In this document: positions 55,787 to 64,000 of the stretch, piece after piece
How positions within the stretch are numbered: the stretch's first letter is position 1
Layout: each line of letters begins with the position of its first letter
DNA from: Lutraria lutraria
Taxonomy: Eukaryota > Mollusca > Bivalvia > Venerida > Mactridae
Direction of reading: 5' to 3'
Assembly (NCBI GenBank): GCA_964023205.1
Contig: OZ026842.1
Coordinates: 8,835,407 to 8,899,406, forward strand
Length of the DNA: 64,000 nucleotides
Notes under the pieces: model-generated
Told to the model about the DNA's origin: nothing
The model's database searches: none
What the model saw: only the letters and a program-made list of their open reading frames with translations
Translations under genes and position numbers: made by a program

Positions 55787-55935
55787 CAGTGTAACCAGTT
55801 AACAGCAGTATGTTTTTCCCACTGCAAGATTTAACTATTAAATTAACCTCTCTAGAGTAACAACCTTTCAACAACAAAAGCTTAATTTTGCTACTCCCAA
55901 AGGGTTTTGCTTTGGAGAGGTTGCACTGCAATGTC
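55787..55935. repeat. Repeat with an inverted relative at 58853-59050
   Basis: CTCCCAAAGGGTTTTGCTTTGGAGAGGTTG-like content here (55896-55925) answers AGCTCCAAAGCAACA and CCCTTTGGGAGTAG at 58877-58907 in reverse complement. Confidence 0.5.
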
Positions 55936-55984
55936 ACATGTAGTTGGAGTGATTGACTTTATCAAAAGAGCAACATTTTTGTCT

Positions 55985-56840
55985 GGTTCCCAGCCTAATG
56001 CTCCTTTGACATGTTGTGTTAGGGCAGGGTATACAGGCTAGGCTGATATCTTGTCTGGTTCCCCGCCTAATGCTCCTTTGACATGTTGTGTTAGGGCAGG
56101 GTATTCAGACTAGGCTGATATTTTGTCTGGTTCCCAGTCTAATGTTCCTTCGACATGTTGTGTTAGGGCAGGGTATTAAGGCAAGGCTGATATCTTGTCT
56201 GGTTCCCCGCCAAATGATCCTTTGACATGTTGTGTTAGGGCAGGGTATTCAGGCTAGGCTGATATCTTGTCTGGTTCCCCGCCTAATGCTCCTTTGACAT
56301 GTTGTTTTAGGGCAGGGTATCTAGGCTAGGCTGATACCTTGTCTGGTTTCCATTGCTAATGTTCCTTTACAAAGTAGTGTTTAGGGCAAGTAATCCATAC
56401 TTGGCTGATATCTTGTCTGGTTCCCTGCCTAATGCTCTTTGACACGCAGTGCAAGGGGCAGGTAGTCTAGACTAGGCTGATATCTTGTCTGGTTCCCTGC
56501 CTAATGCTCATTTGACACGCATTGCCATGGCAGGTAATCCATACTTGGCTGATATTTTGTCTGGTTCCCTGCCTTATGCTCCATTGACACGCAGTGCCGG
56601 GGGCAGGTTATCCAGACTAGGCTGATAAATTGTCTGGCTCCCTCCCTAATGTTCCATCGACACGTAGTGTTAAGGGCATGTAATCCAGAATAAGCTGATA
56701 TCTTGTATGGTTCCCTGTCTAATGTTCCTTTGACACGCAGTGCCAAGGGCATGTCATCCAGACTTTAAAGAAGCTGATATATTGTCTGGTTCCCTGCCTA
56801 ATGCTTCATTGTCACGACACGTAGTGTCAGGGTTCGGAAT
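55985..56840. repeat. About 73-bp minisatellite, about 12 copies
   Basis: Each unit has GGCTGATATCTTGTCTGGTT, CCCTGCCTAATGCTCCTTTG, ACAYGYWGTG and AGGGCAGGTA. The first five or six copies carry ACATGTTGTGTTAGGG and the later ones ACACGCAGTGCCAGGG, so two variant blocks adjoin. It lies upstream of the gene. Confidence 0.85.
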
Positions 56841-57239
56841 CCAGAGTAAGCAGCCAGTCATACCTCGCTCATTTCAATTGATCTATTTGTTGTTAAACGG
56901 CCAATTTGACAACTATGGTCATTTCAGAGTAGCCCGAAGAAAGGGAAGTTATATCCAAGGTTACTCTTTTCTCGCCACTTGCCTTAACAATACTAACACT
57001 ATTTAATATTTTTGTGAAGAAGGTATGTTATGCAACTTGTCTTTGATGTGTATCTTTGTCATGTTTTAAATTCAAAATAACGTTGCGCATGATAGCCATT
57101 TGATTCATGCTATTACTTCCTAAGAGACACCTTGAAACTTTAAACTGTATTTTATGAGTTTGCATTTTTCTGGTATGCTATATGAAAGCGATGTTTACCT
57201 TTTGTTAATTTGTTTTATTTCACAGATGCAAAACATTTA

Positions 57240-57450
57240 CGTCGGTGGTATATTGGCTGTAGTCTCTTGCGCTAGTATCCACTAGCCTCTTACCGCTGTG
57301 AGTTCTAATCAAACCTGGTACCGAACAATGTTCATAAGTGAGGGAGCTGTCCAGCTAGCTTACATACGATCAATGGTTCTACCTAGATGTATGCCTGGGT
57401 CATTCTCGGCCATTAAACCGGACTGTCAGCTGGATGTTAAACCCCAGTGA
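57240..57450 (+). repeat. SINE-like repeat
   Basis: GTGAGTTCTAATCAAACC resembles a decayed B box, and the tail (CAGCTGGATGTTAAACCCC) is of the kind seen in mollusc tRNA-derived SINEs. Partly similar text lies at 48330-48470. Confidence 0.45.
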
Positions 57451-59936
57451 AAAAAAATGCAATGATAATGCAGTTAACCACTGTTACAAACTACACCCCT
57501 TTTCAGTTCCTTAACAAGTCAATTTGAAACCTTATCTACGAAAGGTTGAATACTATTCAAAATTGATCTGGACGATATAAGCCGCTCAGCCGTTCCTAGG
57601 TATGACTGTGCTTATTTAAATACAGATATAAATTTTAATTACATGTATTATACGCAGGTTTACCCATACAAATAATAAGATATATGATACAGATATTTTC
57701 TGGAAAATGTATTCTAAACACGTCATTTAGTAATAAACCGAATTTTTACTTAAAGTTTAACGTCTCTTCAATGAATGATTTAGAGAAAATCATTACCATC
57801 CTCATTATGTAAAACAGGATAGTTTACAGAAAAGACATAAACAGCATAAACATACCTATATGTTTTTAGTAAATTTTCAATGAATGCAGAATTGTAATGT
57901 CTTACATAATACAATGTGACCTCCCAACAACAGCCACCAATAGGGAGGGCAAATGCGACTGTTGTTGAGAGAGTAAAAATAGAGTAAAACATGCATTTTG
58001 GTTGCTAGTATACTGGCTGTAATAGGGAGGTGATTATTGTTCAGAGGTGACCGTTCATGGAGGTTACACAGTAACTTCATTATGTAGATTCTTACAATAT
58101 TTAGACGGATACTGATAGAAAATCGTTTCTTTTCATGAATGATTTATATAAAGGATGTTGCTCTACAGATGTTGTACTGTATGTACAATGATTTTCAACT
58201 TCACGATAAAATCATTCATTTGAATCTCCGGAACAAGTAAACAATTTAAAATCGTAGGCGTTACTCTGGATGTTCTCTTTAAGACTTCTCTCAGGTGGGT
58301 TAATGCTATTTCTTATGTAATTATTTTCCATATTAATACATTACAGGGCAACAGACACTTAAACGGCTATGTCATTATTTGCAAATAGACAAATCTCGCC
58401 CAACTATTATTATCTTTGACAGAAAGCATTTGCACAGGTTTTATGCAAACATGAAAACAGGCATACGTCATTTATGTTAATTTATTCATGGAATCATTGG
58501 AATGAATCGTTCTTTTCTATAAGAGATTGTTATCAAGAGGCGTATGTAATGCATAAATCATTTATTTGTCATCTGCTATCAATATAAGACATCACATTAT
58601 TATTTATTATACAAACAGTTGTTTAGTCAAAGATATATTAACAAGTTATGTAACACACCTAAAAGTCGTCTCTATGGTTGTAGGAATTAACACTCAATTA
58701 AGATACAATAATATATAAACAGATAATACTTGTCTTAGACAGTGAATTAGCTTGTATAGTTTGTATTAACAATATGAATCAAGTTTCCATTGAAATAAAA
58801 GACAATATTTAACTGTCTTCATACCAGTATTTACACTATAATTATATTTGTTGAAGATTCAGTGAAACCTTTCCAAAGCTCCAAAGCAACAACACCCTTT
58901 GGGAGTAGAAAAATCTTGTTCTTGTTGAGAGGTTATTCCTCTAGCGAGGTTGAATTAATAGTAGACTCGTGCTGTGGGAAACAATCATTCTGTTGTTGAA
59001 GGGATGTTGTTGGTCAAGAGATGGACGCTTTGTAGAGGTTGTACTGTAATTGTCTACATTTTTAAATTTCACAAATAAGATTTCAAAATGTATCAATTAA
59101 TATACCTCACTGGTGTCTGTTGCAGGATAAATGGACACTGTTCACTGTCATACATTAATTTAAGTTTCAGCTTACGATTTTGACAGTTATATAAAGGTAC
59201 ACTTATTTTTCCCCATAACAGGGCGGACAAACTTAAAAACGTTTAAGAAATTTATAGGTTTACATGATAGAAAATTATTTACCGTGATATTTTTCAAAAC
59301 CGATATTTCAGTTATCTTTTCTTTAAATCTATGGTTCGAAGATTACAGAAAAAACATGAATCTCAATAAAAACTCATGGTATAAACAGACAACCACACAG
59401 TATCAATCTAATTTGATAAAGAAATGTATCGGTCACCATGCAGTTTCAAAATATTTGTTTTCTACTTTTTAACAAGGGCCACAACTCCTGCACAAATTTC
59501 AAAATGCTTCATGAAATAAGTTTATAAATAATATCCGAGGCAACTATCAATAAATTATCTTTGAGTTATTCTATTTTTGTAATAGATCTAATAATATTTT
59601 TTTAGCATGGATACATCAGAAAGTTACGGTATTATGGTCTACGTATATCTTAATTAAGTAATGCATTTTGATAATATAAATCATTTAAAACATATTCACA
59701 TTTACATATAAGTGAGAAAATTGTTGGATCACTTTGACAGCGCACGTTAGATTTGAGTCCCCGATCCAGACATGTATATTTTAATATATGTGACAAAATG
59801 AATCTAAACACTGTTAAAAGTAGAAACTATTATATTGAATAGAATACTGTGAATTATCTATACCGATTTATACTCGTCAAACATTACAGAAAAAAAGGAT
59901 AGGCTAAAACAGGTTCATGCATATGACAGCTTAATA

Positions 59937-60267
59937 TAGATTATAATATTATGCAATCATATGTATGCAAGTACAAAGGCATGCTTTTATTTTAACTTCC
60001 TCATTCATTGTGTATTAGTCAAAGTCATTTTCTTTCAAACCTAATATAATCATGTCATAATGTTATAAGTTAGAAAGCGTAATGATATCGTACATCACAT
60101 ATAGATTATAATAGTATGCAATAATATGTATGCAAGTACAATGGCATGCTTTTATTTTAACCTTCTCATTCATTGTGTACTAGTCAAAGTCATTTTCTTT
60201 CAAACCTTAACATAATCATGTCATAATGTTATAAGTTAGAAAGCGTAATGATATCGTACATCACATT
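59937..60267. repeat. Two-copy tandem duplication of about 165 bp
   Basis: The block with AGATTATAATATTATGCAAT and AGAAAGCGTAATGATATCGT is repeated at once from about 60102 with a few changes (for example TAGTATGC for TATTATGC). Confidence 0.85.
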
Positions 60268-61654
60268 TTACGAGAGTTTTGTGAAACATTAGACCCTGTA
60301 ACATTTAGGTCATTGTATCAATGTAACACTGGATATGTTTTACATATATTAACGTACTGACTGAGGCTTGCAGTTTATAAGATAATTATCCATATTGTAT
60401 AACACGTGTTTTGTTGACATTACGTTTCTCGCAGTATTTACGTAACGCCGACTTACCGGCTGTCTACTATTCAACATAACGGATTCCTAATTCTCATAGA
60501 ATCAAAGTAGATTATGAGTCGAAAATGAACTTTTTTTAGAAGTTGTGTATTAATTTACTTTAAAACAATTTTCACTGCAATATGGAGAAAACGTAGTCCG
60601 ACAACGACCTGTGAATGATCAAAGATCAGCTAAGTCCATTCTGTAGGGTGAGTGGCATTTCGGAACGTTTCGGTGGTTTCCGTAATATATAAATATTTTA
60701 TTATTTGAATCGAACAAACCTCAATATTTCGTCACGACTCACTGCACGATTTATATCCGTCTCTAAAATCGCCTGCTGGCAATTGGTTACAGCCTGTTTT
60801 TCCTCAATTACTATTACACGTGCTTCACAAAGATCGGTTTAAGGTAGTAGACGTCTAATTAATACACAAAAAAATTAATATTTCAAAAAAAGTATTGCCC
60901 AACTGTCATTATTTATTTGATAGTTATCTCAAGTACGAACATATAATTATTTTACAAAATTTTGTAAGAGTTGAACATTGCCCTCGTTAGAAAATAGAAA
61001 CATATTGAGTTCTTTTGATACTGCATGTTAACCTATACATATTTCTGTATCAAATTGTCCTATTGCATCCTTTTACTATGAGTTTATATTGAACTTGGAT
61101 GTTCTTTTTTTTCTTTCATATTTCAAAATGTCTTACTTCTCATTGACTTCAAAATAAGTTTAAAGGGAAGACAATGCAAAGGAATGTCATTGATTTTTTA
61201 AATATCATGGTAAATCATTTTCTACCACGAAAATTGATACACGATTTAAATATTTCCTAAATCAGTACACCCAATTTTGAGAAAAATTTGGTGTTAGGAT
61301 ACAAAAGCTTAAATCATGAACATGCTATACTTCTGTTGGCGGTTCTTAGTTGTTTGTTTGTTTATCAGAACAAAAAGAACCGCGAAAATACAGACGTTCG
61401 GTATACTGTTACTTGAGATGACCAATGCGAATCAAACATAATTATTCGGTTTAAGATAAAGGTTTTGTTTGATATCATAGCGCCATCCCTACTAAAAAAA
61501 CAGCCGAGTTGGCTTATGATCAGACACCTATCTTTTGTGTACGCATTACCTCCGGAATCCCGTCTGTTTTTGTCGGGACCTGACTGAGACGGGCCTACGG
61601 TAACCATTATTTAAATAGCAGGCGGCTCACCCACAGACAGTATCAGTTCTAACC

Positions 61655-61735
61655 CAGTCTCCAGTGGGCGTCGAACCTTATATCTCCCGCTCCGAAAATG
61701 GACACTCTAACCACACGGCCACGGTTGCGGTATAT
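61655..61735 (-). repeat. tRNA-derived SINE-like sequence
   Basis: On the minus strand GTGTGGTTAGAGTGTCC (A box) and AAGGTTCGACGCCCAC (B box) are about 30 bp apart. No complete cloverleaf is seen. Confidence 0.5.
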
Positions 61736-62109
61736 TATCTAACAAAAGAAATCCGCATATGCAATAACTTTGTTTATGAGCTTCCGCAAGTGTAGGACAT
61801 TTTATTATTTATATAAGCATGTAATAAAAGTCTGTAAAATATTTATGAATGCATAAACAAGTATTAAATTCAAACATCTGGGCTGCTATATTTTTGGGTG
61901 CATCGGCGACGGAGATAAAATTTAATTATTCATGGAATGTGTAAAACGTTGACTATCATTGACTACTCGTATTGTAAGTTAGTATAGATCGGGCTTTGTG
62001 ATACTAAAGCTTGATACCAAAATTTAACTCGAGTGAAAGTTATAGTGAAGTAATGTCAGTTGTGTCGATTAAACTCTTTGTGATAATTTGGCTCTAATCC
62101 AATCCACAG

Positions 62110-62990
62110 TGGTACCCCAGTGTAACGTTTTCAGGCTCCCCATTTTTTAGGTTACCCCCCGCTAACTTAAAAACGTTTTCAAAGTACCGGCCCGGTAGCA
62201 TTTAAACGTTTTCATACTCCCTCCCCCGTTCTAATAATCCCTCCCCGGTAACTTGAAAACGTTTTAAACGTTTTCCCCAACCTATATATGTTAACTCTTC
62301 ATGGAGAATACGTTTATATTTCAGGTTATAATGCATACTAAATGATTCACAGTAAACATGGTTTATTGACATATATATCCCTTTACTTCTAAACTTACTT
62401 AACTTTTAAATAATTATTTAAAGCTATGGAATCTTATTAGGGTCACGGAGAGTATACATCCATATTCAATTAATGAACACAATGCAAGACACGACCTTTG
62501 CAATCCCAAACTTACTTGTGTTCAGAAAACCTACAATTAACAGTAATTGTTTTTTATCTACTTGTTTTCGTCATTAAAACCACAATATTTGTTAAGACTG
62601 AAAGATGCGTATATGTGTCAGCTCAGACCTCTTTGGGTAAAACTAGAGGTTCATAGAATCTCCAAAACACACACATAAGAGGAAAGCACCTAACATTAAT
62701 ATTTATTATTAACGTATGACCGTATTATGCAATAAGAGGGAATGGAACTCACTTTATGGTTGCTAAATGACCAGTACATTCGTGTATGTGTTTGTAATCT
62801 CCTTATTCGTGTGAAAGCTCTTTCTTATTATGAATTTTCAAATCATTATCCGGGGGTAATTGAAAACGTTTTCAAAGCGCCCCTAGGGGTAAACTGGAAA
62901 CGTTTTATGATAACCAGGTAGGGCATTTGAAAATGGAGGGGGTAATCTCCAAATTTTATAATTGTACCCCTCCCGGTAACTTTTGAGTAA
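62110..62990. repeat. AACGTTTTC-rich repeat clusters
   Basis: The palindrome GAAAACGTTTTC and halves of it recur with GGTAACTT and CCCC-rich spacers at 62125-62275 and again at 62845-62990, with about 570 bp of ordinary AT-rich DNA between. Confidence 0.6.
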
Positions 62991-64000
62991 TCTCTTAGAG
63001 TAATGCAATATTTGAAATAAGAAGATTCTTCGTCAATCCCAATGACAAATATTATTAGTGGGCAAATAATGGCGCCAATGTTAACAAATCATGATATTTA
63101 ACGTGACAATTAAAGTGGCCAATTTAACACATTTCAAGTTGTGTAGTCATTTTAAGGGGCAGTCGAGCAGCTAGAATTTGTGTGTAAATACATTGTAAGA
63201 TACTTTAAACGTGCCTCTTTTCAGCAGGTACAACGCGAGTTCTTAATGTATTTGCATGACAGCCCTCGATTTAAAAAAAAAATGTAAACGGAAGAATAAA
63301 TACCATTAGACGGCGCTTTTTGTGAAATTTTCTTTTTCATTCTGAAATACAATTACGACAATTACATAATATACTTGCTTTTAATGGGTAAATGTCCATG
63401 GTGCATGATTGATAGTTATTTTATGTGTTCGTAGCCATGAAATCGTATATCTTCATGTATGCGCATATTAAACTATCACCTTTCAATAGCTAAGGTAACA
63501 AATCGGTCAATTAGTTATCCATTACAAAATGTTCATAATTTTCAGCGACCGCCTTCGCATTCATGCAAGTAAAGTACAGTCAAGGCATTGAACGAAGGCA
63601 ACCCTTCGGAAAGACATAGTGTGGTATTTATTGGCCAGGTTTTAAAATAATTACCTTTATTCATATGATGGTCTTTAATCGGAGGTGGTCGCTAACATAG
63701 GTTTGTATATGTAATGGTGTTTGTTTCTATGCAATAATAAAGAGTGTATTAAATTTCTCATGAAAATTAACCATCCACACTGGTAAAATTGTAATGAATG
63801 TGCAGACATATCAATGTGGGCCAATGGGTATCTTTTACATTAACTTTTCTTTAAATTTGATACACGACGTTTAAATAAGAAATGAAAGAGTATAGTTTTA
63901 ATTGTACGATTATTCAGACTCACTTTCGAACAGTTTTTTTTGGGGGGGGGGGGGGAAATCAACACTTTGTTTAGTGTTTTGTGAAAAGGGCAAGTAAAAG

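Larger units (their letters stand above)
60268..64000. other. Right-hand end, no gene seen
   Basis: AT-rich sequence with the SINE-like and AACGTTTTC repeats listed and a long G run at 63938-63955. The open frames are short and have no domain content. Confidence 0.5.

Overview
The window is animal nuclear DNA, most likely from a marine bivalve mollusc. It is AT-rich, has GT-AG introns, carries many non-autonomous transposons, foldbacks and minisatellites, and holds one very large gene whose SEA, Sushi, Ig-like and chitin-binding modules are put together in a lophotrochozoan style. The bivalve assignment is inference from style and repeat families; no species marker is visible. There is no bacterial or viral gene, rRNA, intact tRNA or CRISPR array.

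One gene, on the minus strand, dominates. I assembled 36 coding exons from the ATG at 51752 down to a TAA at 727-729. Every junction has GT-AG ends and the reading phase stays consistent throughout, giving 12,939 nt of CDS and about 4,312 residues. In order the predicted protein has: a 240-residue Tyr/Arg-rich tail with no signal peptide; a single membrane span (about residues 282-305) after an RRSRMKCK cluster, so type II; a SEA domain with a GSVVV self-cleavage motif; a Cys-rich EB/EGF-like module; nine Sushi (CCP) domains in one exon; three near-identical units of Ig-Ig-five Sushi; then seven more Ig pairs with three CBM14 (peritrophin-type) chitin-binding modules, after pairs 5, 8 and 10. 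The last CBM14 is the C terminus.

Layout: 1-726 is 3' flank. 727-15362 holds Ig pairs 5-10 and the CBM14 exons, with foldback and MITE elements in introns. 15558-19783 is a 4.2-kb TA-flanked transposon in an intron. 19844-20931 is Ig pair 4. 21.9-33.6 kb is a 3.84-kb tandem triplication, exons and introns alike. 33014-34597 is the nine-Sushi exon. 34.8-38.5 kb holds a foldback, a MITE split by another repeat, the EB exon, a 32-bp minisatellite and SEA exons. 38654-39695 completes SEA and the membrane span. 39.7-51.0 kb is intron 1, including 3.5 kb of 20-bp minisatellite. Exon 1 is 51033-51752, with a TATA-like box at 51985-51992. 52-64 kb is upstream DNA with repeats and no gene I can support.

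The likely job, by inference, is a membrane-tethered, possibly shed recognition protein that joins Ig and complement-type Sushi arrays to chitin binding. The repeated Ig-Ig-CBM14 cassette recalls the V-V-chitin-binding plan of protochordate VCBPs, here inside a type II SEA protein. The triplication shows that the array is growing or being homogenised now.
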